Shown here piece by piece: positions 23,976 to 33,079 of a DNA stretch of 64,000 nt. The stretch spans positions 5,850-69,849 of the forward strand of contig JBOIDC010000007.1 in NCBI GenBank assembly GCA_050740315.1, written 5' to 3'. Numbering within the stretch: position 1 is the stretch's first letter; every line of letters begins with the position of its first letter. The position numbers were made by a program, and so were the translations under genes. The notes below the pieces were generated by a model that had not been told where the DNA came from, did not search any database, and saw only the letters and a list, made by a program, of their open reading frames with translations. This DNA is from JACCYU01 sp050740315. GTDB lineage: Bacteria > Pseudomonadota > Gammaproteobacteria > JACCYU01.

Positions 23976-24647
23976 TCACCAGCGCATCTGGTGTTTGGGC
24001 TGCACGGGCAGTTTGCCGCGCCAGTACTGAATCAGGATAAAGCCGAACAGCATGCCGCCCAGATGCGCGAAGTGCGCAACCCCGGCCGCCGTGCCCGTTA
24101 CGCCGGCCCATAGCTCAATCGCGCCGTAGCCGATCACAAGCCATTTGGCCTTGATCGGAATCGGCGGGAACAGCAGGATCAGGCGCTGTTCGGGGAACAT
24201 CATGCCGAACGCCAGCAGAATGCCGAACACACCCCCCGAGGCGCCCAGAGTCGGATAGACCTCGCCGGTGGCGGCGGCGCTGGAAGCGACCACCAGCTGC
24301 GTCAACGCCGCGCCGATCACGCAGACCAAATAATAAATGGCGAACGTGCGGGAGCCCCACGCGTTTTCCACCTGCATGCCGAACATCCATAACGCGAACA
24401 TGTTGAAAATCAGATGCACCATGCCGCCGTGCAAGAACGCATAGCTGACCAGTTGCCAAGGCAGAAAGCCCGGAATGCGCGTGACGCCATCCGGTGTGAA
24501 AGTAAAATCCGGCGTGCCCATAGGCCACAGCGCGAACCAGGTGAGCAGGTAATCGAACATGTACTGCTGGGCAATGAACATTATGCCGTTGGCGATCAGC
24601 AGAAACTTCACCACGGGCGGAAATGTTGAAAACTGGGTCGGGTACAT
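23976..24647 (-). CDS. Rhomboid-family intramembrane serine protease
   Basis: 223 residues with six membrane helices. The catalytic Ser is S137 in TLGASGGVFG and the catalytic His is H195 in HFAHLGGMLFG. HLIFNMFALWMFG supplies the oxyanion-side His78 and Asn82. The hydrophobic pattern covers nearly the whole protein, with no extra soluble domain, as in bacterial GlpG-like minimal rhomboids lacking the cytoplasmic head. It cleaves membrane proteins within or near a transmembrane helix. Natural substrates are unknown. Single gene, minus strand. Confidence 0.95.
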   Translation of the reverse strand: MYPTQFSTFPPVVKFLLIANGIMFIAQQYMFDYLLTWFALWPMGTPDFTFTPDGVTRIPGFLPWQLVSYAFLHGGMVHLIFNMFALWMFGMQVENAWGSRTFAIYYLVCVIGAALTQLVVASSAAATGEVYPTLGASGGVFGILLAFGMMFPEQRLILLFPPIPIKAKWLVIGYGAIELWAGVTGTAAGVAHFAHLGGMLFGFILIQYWRGKLPVQPKHQMRW

Positions 24648-24902
24648 GGGGTAACGGCAGATCTGTTTGACGTTCGGAAAAATACATGGACATGGGCCTG
24701 CCCCGGCCTTGAGCCAGAGCAGATTTCCGGCGCGCCATTATCGGCACGCTAGTGTCCGTGTCGGAATGTGCATAATGACACAACTTTGGGCAGCGAACCC
24801 GGTGCGGGGGGCAGTCGCGCACGAGTGAGCGTAGCCGTGCGGAGCATGATAGCAGGCGCGATGCCGGTCTACCGTGCGGGCAATGTCACGAATGGCTGAT
24901 GT

Positions 24903-25859
24903 CTAGGCTCGCGCGGCCAGCTTGACCAGCGCGTCGCGCAACGCGGCAAGATTGTCCAGCCCCAATGCGCCGATGTCCTCGAACAGCGTTCGGTAAATAC
25001 CCGCGGCGCCGCCGCCCAGCAGTAGCGCTGTTTCGAAGCCGAGTTGGCGCCGCAGGCGACGCAGCTCGAAAACCAGCCGCGCGTCGTTGTCCGGATAAAT
25101 GATGCTGACCGCCACGGCCTTCGCGCCGGTGCGCTTCGCCGCGGCGGCGATTTCGTCGGCGGGCATATCCGCGCCCAGATAGATGGCGTTCCAGCCCTCG
25201 CTGGCAGCGGTGACGGCGGCCATCAGGGCGCCCAGCTCGTGCCGCTGACCGGCCGGCGTGGTCGCCACCAGGGTAAGATCGGTGCGGTTCGCGTGGCCGT
25301 TGAGTTTCAAGGTGCCGAGGAACGAGCGGATGATGGCGGTGGCCATGTGCTCCTCGCTGATCCGCATCGCGCCTTGCCGGCACTCGTTGCCAATGGCGTG
25401 CAGCAGCGGGCACAGTATGTCTTCCAGAAGCACCGGCACGCTGACCACCACCGAGGCGTTGTAAAGCGCAGATTCCAGCCCGGCGGAATTCATCTGGCGA
25501 ATCGCGTCCATGCAGGCGCCGAAATGATGATCGACCTGCTGTTTGTCGGTGTCCAGCGTGGGCAGGGATGACGCCGGCGTCTTGAAAAAGCCGTCGGCAA
25601 GGCACATCGCGATCAGGTCTTCGCGCGCCAGACCCGCGACGTCACCGATGCGCCGCCCGCCGCGCGTCGCGGACTGCAGCAGTTTCAAACGTTCGATATC
25701 CGCGTCGGAATACAGACGCCGGCCGGTTGACGACCGCTGTGGCGAGACCGCGTTATAACGATGCTCCCAGGCGCGCAGCACGTAAGTGCTCAAGCCCGTA
25801 CGCCGCGCCGCCACCTGTATGGGGTGCGCGGCGCGTTCCGGATCTCTGGCTGTCGGCAT
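24903..25859 (-). CDS. MerR-family regulator with cobalamin-binding domain (CarH/LitR-like)
   Basis: 318 residues. Residues about 12-80 are a MerR helix-turn-helix (QVAARRTGLSTYVLRAWEHRY, RRLYSDADIERL). Residues about 105-185 form the helical B12 cap domain, with the E-H pair of CarH kept in SEEHMATA (Glu170, His171). Residues 190-318 are the Rossmann B12-binding domain with the lower-ligand His207 in GQRHELG and a GGGAAG loop. The Trp that caps adenosylcobalamin in CarH is Cys160 here (GNECRQG). Relatives are light-responsive repressors. It is divergent from the YdcZ gene, its nearest possible target. Confidence 0.88.
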   Translation of the reverse strand: MPTARDPERAAHPIQVAARRTGLSTYVLRAWEHRYNAVSPQRSSTGRRLYSDADIERLKLLQSATRGGRRIGDVAGLAREDLIAMCLADGFFKTPASSLPTLDTDKQQVDHHFGACMDAIRQMNSAGLESALYNASVVVSVPVLLEDILCPLLHAIGNECRQGAMRISEEHMATAIIRSFLGTLKLNGHANRTDLTLVATTPAGQRHELGALMAAVTAASEGWNAIYLGADMPADEIAAAAKRTGAKAVAVSIIYPDNDARLVFELRRLRRQLGFETALLLGGGAAGIYRTLFEDIGALGLDNLAALRDALVKLAARA

Positions 25860-25999
25860 GCAGCCTCACGATTGAACACACTCTCTCGTACTTTTAGACA
25901 GATCGCGCGTATTTGTCCAGCGCGGCATTTGACTCTGTGGCGCTGTCTCATTACTTTGCGAACATTTGTCCCGGCCACCGTGTCAGTGAAGAGTAGAAC

Positions 26000-26443
26000 G
26001 TGCAATACCTGATCATTGTTTTGATAGGCGCGTCGGGCGTCGGGCTGGCGGTGCAGGCGGCGACCAACGCGCGCATGAGCGAGGCCGCGCAGTCGCCGAT
26101 CTTGAGCGCACTGATAAATTTCATGATCGGCGGTCTCATGCTGGCTGCGCTGGCGCTGTCAGGGATATTCGGGCGCGGAAATCTGTCCACTATCGGTACC
26201 GCGCCGTGGTGGGCGTGGACCGGCGGCATCCTCGGGGCCATATGGGTGACGGCGGCCATCGTTGCGTTGCCCAAGATCGGCACGGCCGTCGCCTTCGCGG
26301 CGGTCATCATCGGGCAACTGGTCGGCGCCATGCTGCTGGATACGTTCGGGCTGCTGGGCGTGCCGCAGATTCCGCTGCATCCATGGCGGATCGCGGGCGC
26401 CGTGTTGATGGTCATCGGCATTGTGCTGATGCAGTACAAATAG
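26000..26443 (+). CDS. DMT-superfamily YdcZ (DUF606) membrane protein
   Basis: 147 residues starting with GTG, five predicted membrane helices. GASGVGLAVQAATNARM and INFMIGGLMLAALAL match the DUF606/YdcZ half-transporters of the drug/metabolite transporter superfamily. The carboxyl IAGAVLMVIGIVLMQYK is also typical. Substrate unknown; such proteins usually work as dimers. It lies between the divergent CarH-like regulator and the cioAB oxidase genes, ending 32 bases before cioA, so it is probably cotranscribed with the oxidase. Confidence 0.83.
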   Translation: MQYLIIVLIGASGVGLAVQAATNARMSEAAQSPILSALINFMIGGLMLAALALSGIFGRGNLSTIGTAPWWAWTGGILGAIWVTAAIVALPKIGTAVAFAAVIIGQLVGAMLLDTFGLLGVPQIPLHPWRIAGAVLMVIGIVLMQYK

Positions 26444-26475
26444 GCTCCTCGAGCACGTCAACAACGGGCATCACG

Positions 26476-27846
26476 ATGGATTTCGATCCGCTTTTCCTGT
26501 CGCGCCTGCAATTCGCCTTCACGATCGGCTTCCACATTCTGTTTCCCACGTTCACGATGGGTCTGGCGCTGTTTTTGATCTATGTGGAAGGGCAGTGGCT
26601 GCGCACCCGCGATCTTTTTTTTCTCGACAGCGCCAAGTTCTGGTCGAAGCTTTTCGCGCTGTCATTCGGCACGGGCGTGGTGTCCGGGGTGGTGCTGTCG
26701 TACGAGATCGGCACCAACTTCGGCGAATTCTCGCGCATCACCGGCAATGTGCTCGGGCCGATCATGAGCTACGAGGTGCTCACCGCGTTTTTCCTGGAAG
26801 CCGGTTTTCTCGGCATCATGCTGTTCGGCTGGAATCGCGTCGGGCCCAGGCTGCACTACTTCGCCACCGTGATGGTGGGGCTGGGGACGTTTCTGTCCGC
26901 GTTCTGGATACTGTCCGCCAATTCCTGGATGCACACGCCGGATGGATTCCGCTTCGAGGATGGCCAGTTTTTTATTGCCTCGTGGTGGGATGCCGTATTC
27001 AACCCCTCGTTTCCGTATCGTCTGGCGCACATGCTCAACGCCTCGTATCTCACGACGACGTTCGTGGTGGCGGGCATCGCGGCGTGGTATCTGCAGCGCG
27101 GCCGCGATCAGGAATTCGCCCGGCGCACGTTCAAGGCGGCCGTGCTGACCGCCGCGCTGCTGGCGCCCACGCAGATTCTGATCGGTGATCTGCATGGTCT
27201 CAACACCCTGGAGCATCAGCCGGTCAAGGTCGCGGCGATGGAGGGGCACTGGGAGACCGGCAAAGCCGTGCCGTTCCTCGTGTTCGCGTGGCCGGACCAG
27301 GAGGCGGCCGAGAATCACTTGGAGCTTGGCATTCCGTACGCGGGCAGCCTGATCCTCACACATAGCCTCAACGGCGAGGTGGCGGGCCTGACCTCCGTGC
27401 CGGCGGACGGAAGGCCATACGTGCCCCTTGTGTTTTTCTCGTTTCGGCTGATGCTGGCACTGGGGACGTTGATGCTGGGGCTCGCCTGGTACGGCGCGTG
27501 GCGGATTCTCAAGCACAATGGCGAGTTCAGCCCGTGGTACCTGCGCGCCATGACCTGGGCCAGCCCTATCGGGTTCATCGCGGTGATTGCCGGCTGGGTG
27601 ACGACCGAGGTCGGTCGTCAGCCGTGGACGGTGCATGGTCTGTTACGCACGGCTGATTCGGGCTCACCTTCGCTGACCGGCGCCGAAGTCGCCCTGTCGC
27701 TGAGCCTGTTCGTGGTGGTCTACACGGCGCTGTTCGGCGCGTTCATGTGGTTCCTGTTATTCATGATCCGCAAAGGCCCCAAGGGCGAGATCCCGCGCAT
27801 GGGGGAGGAACGGGCCGATTCCCGCAGTCCGGCGATCTACGGCTGA
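26476..27846 (+). CDS. cioA: Cyanide-insensitive terminal oxidase (bd-type) subunit I
   Basis: 456 residues with about nine membrane helices. Quinol oxidase landmarks: the haem b595 His in FTIGFHILFP, the MSYEVLTAFFLEAGFLG segment with conserved Glu, SANSWMHTP, and the quinol-loop GWVTTEVGRQPW. The quinol loop is short, which separates CioA-type from the long-loop Escherichia CydA. It oxidises ubiquinol and reduces oxygen to water without pumping protons and usually resists cyanide. The frame is open upstream, but MDFDPLFLSRLQFAFT at 26476 is the family amino terminus. Confidence 0.95.
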   Translation: MDFDPLFLSRLQFAFTIGFHILFPTFTMGLALFLIYVEGQWLRTRDLFFLDSAKFWSKLFALSFGTGVVSGVVLSYEIGTNFGEFSRITGNVLGPIMSYEVLTAFFLEAGFLGIMLFGWNRVGPRLHYFATVMVGLGTFLSAFWILSANSWMHTPDGFRFEDGQFFIASWWDAVFNPSFPYRLAHMLNASYLTTTFVVAGIAAWYLQRGRDQEFARRTFKAAVLTAALLAPTQILIGDLHGLNTLEHQPVKVAAMEGHWETGKAVPFLVFAWPDQEAAENHLELGIPYAGSLILTHSLNGEVAGLTSVPADGRPYVPLVFFSFRLMLALGTLMLGLAWYGAWRILKHNGEFSPWYLRAMTWASPIGFIAVIAGWVTTEVGRQPWTVHGLLRTADSGSPSLTGAEVALSLSLFVVVYTALFGAFMWFLLFMIRKGPKGEIPRMGEERADSRSPAIYG

Positions 27847-27899
27847 CGACTGCGGCGCACTGCAATGAACTCGCAACACATCAAGCGGACGGCCTGCTC

Positions 27900-28907
27900 A
27901 TGGACCTGCCACTGATCTGGGCTGCGATCATCGCGTTTGGCGTGACCTTGTACGTGCTGCTGGACGGGTTCTCGCTGGGCACCGGCATTCTGTTTCCATT
28001 CGTCAAGGGCGATGCCGAACGCGACCTGATGATGGGCAGCGTGGCGCCGGTGTGGGACGGCAATCAGACCTGGCTGGTGCTGGGCGGCGTGAGCTTATTC
28101 GCGGCGTTTCCCGCCGCCTTCGCCCTGCTGCTGTCGATTCTTTATATACCGCTGATCGTGATGCTGATCGCGCTGGTGTTCCGCGGCGTGGCGTTCGAAT
28201 TCCGCTTCAAGGCGGAGCGGGGCGATATCTGGCGCCGGATCTGGGATCTATCGTTTATCGGCGGCTCCATTACCGCGGCGTTCTGCCAGGGCGTCGTATT
28301 GGGCGCTTACGTGCTGGGTTTCGATGTGCAGGGCGGCGAGTACACCGGCGGTTCGCTGGACTGGCTGACGCCGTTTTCGCTCGCGACGGGTGTGGCGGTG
28401 GTGTGCGGGTACGCCTTGCTCGGCGCCTGCTGGCTGCTGATCAAGACCGAAGGCCATTTGCAGACGTGGGCGCGACAGGCGGCGCTGCGCTTGCTGTTCG
28501 TGATGCTCGCGTTTATCGCATTGGTGAGCGTGTGGACGCCGCTGGCCAATGCGGCGATCGCGGCACGCTGGTTCACCTGGCCGAACCTGTTGTTGCTGTC
28601 GCCGGTGCCGGTACTGACCGGCGCGGTCGCCTTCGGGCTTTTTCGCGCCTTGCGCAAGGGCCGCGAGTACACGCCTTTTCTGCTGTGCGTCGCGCTGTAT
28701 CTGCTCACCCTGTCCGGGCTGGTGGTCAGTCTGTGGCCTTATATCGTGCCGCGCAGCCTGACCATCTGGCAGGTCGCCTCGCCGCCGGAGTCACAGGTGT
28801 TCGTGCTGGTGGGCGTGTCCATCATCGTGCCCATCATCCTGCTGTACACCGCGCACGCGTATTATGTCTTTCGAGGCAAGGTCAGCGAAGAGGATATGTA
28901 TCACTAG
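27900..28907 (+). CDS. cioB: Cyanide-insensitive terminal oxidase (bd-type) subunit II
   Basis: 335 residues, eight membrane helices. LPLIWAAIIAFGVTLYVLLDGF, SVAPVWDGNQTWLVLGG and FRGVAFEFRFK are the CydB/CioB signatures. It stabilises the haem-bearing subunit I. The ATG at 27900 lies 53 bases after the cioA stop; the frame is open upstream in antisense-like sequence. There is no cydX-like small subunit frame immediately after the stop at 28907 that I can see. Confidence 0.95.
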   Translation: MDLPLIWAAIIAFGVTLYVLLDGFSLGTGILFPFVKGDAERDLMMGSVAPVWDGNQTWLVLGGVSLFAAFPAAFALLLSILYIPLIVMLIALVFRGVAFEFRFKAERGDIWRRIWDLSFIGGSITAAFCQGVVLGAYVLGFDVQGGEYTGGSLDWLTPFSLATGVAVVCGYALLGACWLLIKTEGHLQTWARQAALRLLFVMLAFIALVSVWTPLANAAIAARWFTWPNLLLLSPVPVLTGAVAFGLFRALRKGREYTPFLLCVALYLLTLSGLVVSLWPYIVPRSLTIWQVASPPESQVFVLVGVSIIVPIILLYTAHAYYVFRGKVSEEDMYH

Positions 28908-28972
28908 CTGCCGCAAGAAGCGGTTCAGGTCGCGATTGGCAACACGCGAGGCAGGATCCGCAAGCGAATCCG

Positions 28973-29000
28973 CCTGGAAATTGCTCTAAAAAATTCCAGG
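28973..29000. terminator. Possible bidirectional terminator between cioB and ispG
   Basis: Inverted repeat CCTGGAA (28973-28979) and TTCCAGG (28994-29000) with a loop holding an A6 run, in the 119-base gap between convergent cioB and ispG. There is no strong T-tract after either arm, so termination efficiency is uncertain. Confidence 0.35.
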
Positions 29001-29026
29001 ATGGATTTATTAAGAGCTTCCGGACA

Positions 29027-30283
29027 TCAGGCGGGTGCTTTAGCCGCCGCCATCCGGGTGCCGTAGTGGCTCTGGACGTAATCCTCGACCAGCTGCTGGA
29101 ACTGCTGCGCGATGCCGTCGCCCTTCAGGATCAAAGAGCGCTTGCCATCGATGTAGACCGGCGCGATGGGCGATTCCCCGGTGCCGGGTAAACTGATGCC
29201 GATGTTGGCGTGCTTGCTCTCGCCCGGCCCGTTGACCACGCAGCCCATGACCGCCACGGTCATGTCTTCCACGCCCTCGTACCGCGCGCGCCACTGGGGC
29301 ATCTGCTCGCGCAGGTAAGCTTGGATATCGCCCGCCAGCCGCTGGAAATAGTCCGATGTGGTGCGCCCGCAGCCGGGACACGACACCACCATGGGCGTGA
29401 ACGAACGCAGCCCCATGGTCTGCAGGATCTCCTGGGCGACCATGACTTCGCGCGTACGGTCGCCGCCCGGTTCCGGTGTTAAGGAAATGCGGATGGTGTC
29501 GCCGATGCCCTGTTGCAACAGCACCGCCAGCGCGGCGGTGGAGGCGACGATGCCCTTGCTGCCCATGCCGGCCTCGGTGAGCCCCAGATGCAGCGGGTAA
29601 TCGCATTGGGCGGCGAGATCGCGATACACCGCGATGAGATCCTGCACGCCGCTCATCTTGCAGGACAAGACAATGCGGTCGTGCGCAAGCCCCAATTCCT
29701 CGGCGCGCCGCGCGCTGGTCAACGCCGAAGCGATCAGCGCGTCGTGCATCACGTGTTCCGGCTCGCGCGGTTCTGGCAGCTTTGCATTCTGGTCCATCAG
29801 CGCGGTCAGCAGATCCTGATCCAGGCTGCCCCAGTTCACGCCGATGCGCACCGGTTTATCGTATTTACAGGCGATCTCGATCATCTGCGCGAAATTCTTG
29901 TCGTGCAGGTCCTTGCGGCCCACGTTGCCGGGGTTGATGCGGTATTTGGCCAGCGTCTCCGCGCAGGCCGGATGACGCGTCAGCAGCCGGTTGCCGATAA
30001 AATGGAAGTCGCCGACCAGCGGCACGTGCACGCCCATGCTGTCCAGGCGCTCCTGGATGTGCGGGACCGCGCGCGCGGCCTCTTCGTTATTGACCGTGAT
30101 GCGCACCAGTTCCGAGCCGGCTTTGGCCAGTTCGGCGACCTGGATCGCGGTGCGCACCGTGTCCGCCGTGTCGGTGTTGGTCATCGACTGCACGACCACG
30201 GGGGCGCCGCCGCCGATGGTGACGGCGCCGACTCGCACGGCGGTCGATTGCCGGCGTGGCTTGATCGATGTGAGTTGTGACAT
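29027..30283 (-). CDS. ispG: 4-hydroxy-3-methylbut-2-en-1-yl diphosphate synthase
   Basis: 418 residues, typical bacterial length. The TIM-barrel half carries VVVQSMTNTDT, DFHFIGNRLL, RINPGNVG and RIGVNWGSLD. The carboxyl 4Fe-4S domain has SCPGCGRT and VAVMGCVVNGPGE with the cluster Cys. It converts 2-C-methyl-erythritol cyclodiphosphate to HMBPP in the non-mevalonate isoprenoid pathway. It stands alone here; in many gammaproteobacteria it sits in a pilF-rodZ-ispG-hisS cluster. Confidence 0.97.
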   Translation of the reverse strand: MSQLTSIKPRRQSTAVRVGAVTIGGGAPVVVQSMTNTDTADTVRTAIQVAELAKAGSELVRITVNNEEAARAVPHIQERLDSMGVHVPLVGDFHFIGNRLLTRHPACAETLAKYRINPGNVGRKDLHDKNFAQMIEIACKYDKPVRIGVNWGSLDQDLLTALMDQNAKLPEPREPEHVMHDALIASALTSARRAEELGLAHDRIVLSCKMSGVQDLIAVYRDLAAQCDYPLHLGLTEAGMGSKGIVASTAALAVLLQQGIGDTIRISLTPEPGGDRTREVMVAQEILQTMGLRSFTPMVVSCPGCGRTTSDYFQRLAGDIQAYLREQMPQWRARYEGVEDMTVAVMGCVVNGPGESKHANIGISLPGTGESPIAPVYIDGKRSLILKGDGIAQQFQQLVEDYVQSHYGTRMAAAKAPA

Positions 30284-30493
30284 AAACGAATTGCCGCGAA
30301 TTGGTAAACAGTTGAATCTATTCTACCAAGCTTTGCGCGCGCGCCGCACGATGTCAAAAGTCCGCGGTCTGACCGTCATCGCGCAACTTCAATGACCTAT
30401 CGAATATACTCTCTTGAAAATTCGCCATACGCTTGCCGGTGCGCTGCCGGCGCCAACATGCAGTGGCAAGCGGGCATTCGTAGGATAGTGACG

Positions 30494-30916
30494 ATGTACG
30501 AACAAGAGACCATCTCCATAGCGACCAGCGGTCGCGGCACGTATCGCATCGACGACGACGTCGCAAGAGTCGTCGCGCACAGCGGCGTGGCCATCGGCCT
30601 GTGCCATGTGTTCTGCCACCACACCAGCGCCTCGCTGATCCTGTGCGAAAACGCCGATCCGGGCGTGCGCCGCGATCTGGAGACCTTTATGGCGCGTCTG
30701 GCGCCCGACGGCGATGCCATGTTCGAGCACGACGCGGAAGGTCCCGACGACATGCCGGCGCATGTGCGCAGCATTCTCACGCAAAGCAGTCTGGACGTGC
30801 CCGTGACCAACGGGCGGCTGGCCCTGGGCACATGGCAGGGCATTTATCTGTGGGAGCATCGCACGAGCAGCCACCGCCGCCGGCTTACCATCACCGTGCA
30901 CGGCGCGGCGCGATGA
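30494..30916 (+). CDS. yjbQ: YjbQ-family protein (UPF0047)
   Basis: 140 residues, the family length. CHVFCHHTSASLILCENADP is the YjbQ signature with clustered His, and the second half has PAHVRSILTQSSLDVPV and LGTWQGIYLWEHR, also conserved. The family forms trimers, can complement thiamin phosphate synthase activity weakly in Escherichia coli, and its true role is unclear. I start it at 30494 (MYEQETISI); in-frame ATG codons earlier would add nonconserved residues. The stop overlaps the start of the HAD gene by 4 bases. Confidence 0.9.
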   Translation: MYEQETISIATSGRGTYRIDDDVARVVAHSGVAIGLCHVFCHHTSASLILCENADPGVRRDLETFMARLAPDGDAMFEHDAEGPDDMPAHVRSILTQSSLDVPVTNGRLALGTWQGIYLWEHRTSSHRRRLTITVHGAAR

Positions 30917-31626
30917 TCCGCTGCGTCACCTTCGATCTCGACGACACGCTGTGGGCGTGCGGGCCGGTCATCCTGCGCGCCGAGCAGGCGCTGTACGACT
31001 GGTTGGGCGAGCATTACCCGCGCATCTGTGCGGCATACACGATAGAAGACATGCGCCAGCAGCGCGCGGCGCTGCTCAAGTCGCGCGCGGATCTGCGCCA
31101 CGACATGACCGCCTTGCGCCGTCACTGGATCGCGCGACTGGCCGACGAGGCGGATTACGAACCTGATATGGTGGAGCAGGCCGTGGCGTATTTTCGCCAT
31201 CATCGCAACCAGGTGACCCTGTTCGACGCTGCCGAGCCCTTGCTCAGGCGGCTGAGACAGCGCTACACGGTGGGCGCCATCACCAACGGCAACGCGCAAC
31301 TGGAATATATCGGCGTCGATGGCCTGTTCGACTTTATCGTGTATTCCGCGGATGTCGGCGCGGCCAAGCCGGACGCGCGCGTCTTCCACCGGGCGCTGGC
31401 GCAAGCGCGGGCCGAACCGGCCGCCGCCGTGCACGTGGGCGACGATCCCGATAAAGACATGCTTGGCGCGGCGCGCGCGGGTCTGCGCACCGTCTGGTAC
31501 AACCCCGCGCTGATGCCCTGGCCCGGCGGGAAGCACCCGGACGCGGTGATCCGGTCGCTGCCCGAACTGGACGGGGTGCTGGCGCGATGGGCAGGATCGG
31601 AACACCACGCGGATGCGATCCCCTGA
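30913..31626 (+). CDS. HAD-superfamily hydrolase (YigB/YjjG-like phosphatase)
   Basis: 237 residues. Motif I is FDLDDTLW with the nucleophilic Asp and general-acid Asp at residues 8 and 10. Motif II is GAITNGN, motif III is the Lys in AAKPDARVF and motif IV is HVGDDPDKDMLGA. A C1-type helical cap lies between motifs I and II. Members dephosphorylate FMN, nucleotides or sugar phosphates; YigB is an FMN phosphatase. Translationally coupled to yjbQ (ATGA overlap). Confidence 0.9.
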   Translation: MIRCVTFDLDDTLWACGPVILRAEQALYDWLGEHYPRICAAYTIEDMRQQRAALLKSRADLRHDMTALRRHWIARLADEADYEPDMVEQAVAYFRHHRNQVTLFDAAEPLLRRLRQRYTVGAITNGNAQLEYIGVDGLFDFIVYSADVGAAKPDARVFHRALAQARAEPAAAVHVGDDPDKDMLGAARAGLRTVWYNPALMPWPGGKHPDAVIRSLPELDGVLARWAGSEHHADAIP

Positions 31627-31683
31627 CCGTGATGCGACATCATCGAGACATTAGCCGGCGGTGATAACGTTGCCTCTGCAGGG

Positions 31684-32325
31684 CTATTCAGCGGGTATTT
31701 CGTCGAGTAACGGCGCCAGCTTCGACCACACGTTGTCGAGTATTCTGGGCTGTGCCTGCGCGGTGGGATGCAGGCCATCTTCCTGAATCAGCGCGGGATT
31801 CTGAGCCACGCCCGCGAGCAGGAACGGCACCAGCGGCACGCCGGTGCGCGTCGCGACGGTTTTGTACACGTTATGGTAGCGGCTCCGATAGTCCTCGCCG
31901 TAGTTGGCGGGAATTTTAACCGCCGTCAGCAGCACTTTTGCATCGTGCCGCCGGATGAGCTCGATCATGCGCGTGAGGTTGTGTCTTAGCAGCCCGGGGT
32001 CGAGACCGCGCAGGCCGTCGTTCGCGCCGAGTTCCAGGATGACAAGCTCCGGGTGATACGCGTCCAGCGCGCCCGGCAGCCGCGTGAGACCGCCGCCGCT
32101 GGTCTCGCCGGAGATGCTGGCGTTGACCACGCGGAAGTCACGGCCGCGCGCCTTGAGCCTCTGTTCCAGCAGGCTGACCCAGCCTTGCCCGGTGCCGATG
32201 CCGTAGGCCGCGCTCAGGCTGTCGCCCATCACCAGGATGGTGGAAGGCGCGGCCGCGACGGCGGATTGCCACAGACACAGGCATAGCAGTATAGCCAGGG
32301 TCGGCTTCAGCGAATGTTTTGTCAT
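31684..32325 (-). CDS. tesA: Multifunctional acyl-CoA thioesterase/arylesterase, SGNH family
   Basis: 213 residues with a signal peptide (about 1-24, ILLCLCLWQSAVAAA). SGNH blocks: GDSLSAAYG (nucleophile Ser), SGETSGGG (oxyanion Gly), ELGANDGLRG (Asn) and DGLHPTAQA (catalytic Asp and His). It hydrolyses acyl-thioesters and esters in the periplasm. It is divergent from ybbA with 49 bases between the starts, the arrangement seen in Escherichia coli, so a shared regulatory region is expected there. Confidence 0.95.
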   Translation of the reverse strand: MTKHSLKPTLAILLCLCLWQSAVAAAPSTILVMGDSLSAAYGIGTGQGWVSLLEQRLKARGRDFRVVNASISGETSGGGLTRLPGALDAYHPELVILELGANDGLRGLDPGLLRHNLTRMIELIRRHDAKVLLTAVKIPANYGEDYRSRYHNVYKTVATRTGVPLVPFLLAGVAQNPALIQEDGLHPTAQAQPRILDNVWSKLAPLLDEIPAE

Positions 32326-32374
32326 AACGCGGGTCGATACTTGTTCTCAAAACAAACTCGGACATCAGCAGCCT

Positions 32375-33079
32375 GTGAACATTCCCCCCGCAGAAGCACC
32401 CGTCATCGAGACGCACCGGTTGAGCAAGCAGGTCAGCGGCCCCGAGGGCGAGCTGGTGATTCTGCGGGAGGTCGACCTTGCCGTACATGCGGGCGAGGCG
32501 CTGGCGATCGTCGGCGCGTCCGGTACCGGCAAGTCCACCTTGCTCGGTTTATTGGCCGGGCTGGATACCGCCAGCGCCGGGTGCGTGCGGCTGTTCGGCC
32601 AGGACTTGAGCGCCTTCGATGAAGATGGCCGCGCGGCGTTACGAGCAGGGCGGGTCGGGTTCGTGTTCCAGTCGTTTCAGCTATTGCCCGGCCTGACCGC
32701 GCTGGAGAACGTGATGCTGCCGCTGGAGTTGAACGGCGCTACCCGGCATCCGCAAGCAACCGCGCGCGACAGCCTGGCGCGGGTCGGCCTGACCGAGCGC
32801 GCGCGACATTATCCGCATCAGTTGTCCGGCGGGGAACAACAAAGAGTCGCGATCGCGCGCGCGTTCGCGCCGCAGCCGCAGGTGTTGTTCGCGGACGAAC
32901 CCACCGGCAACCTCGATCAGGCCACGGGTCGCAAGGTCATCGAGCTTTTGTTTTCGCTGCGCGACGAGCACGGCGCGGCACTGGTGATGGTGACGCACGA
33001 TACCGAGCTCACGGCCTGGTGCGACCGGCGCCAGCGCCTGGCCGGCGGCCGCCTGCAGTCCAATGATGATGGCCGTTAA
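32375..33079 (+). CDS. ybbA: ABC transporter ATP-binding protein YbbA
   Basis: 234 residues from a GTG start. Walker A is GASGTGKST, the Q-loop FVFQSFQLLPGLTALENV, signature LSGGEQQRVAIARAF, Walker B VLFADEPTGNLD and the switch His in VTHD. It belongs to the LolD/MacB group that powers FtsX-type permeases rather than importers. With YbbP it forms a mechanotransmission ABC system at the inner membrane, next to the tesA esterase, as in Escherichia coli. Substrate unknown. It overlaps ybbP by 17 bases. Confidence 0.95.
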   Translation: MNIPPAEAPVIETHRLSKQVSGPEGELVILREVDLAVHAGEALAIVGASGTGKSTLLGLLAGLDTASAGCVRLFGQDLSAFDEDGRAALRAGRVGFVFQSFQLLPGLTALENVMLPLELNGATRHPQATARDSLARVGLTERARHYPHQLSGGEQQRVAIARAFAPQPQVLFADEPTGNLDQATGRKVIELLFSLRDEHGAALVMVTHDTELTAWCDRRQRLAGGRLQSNDDGR

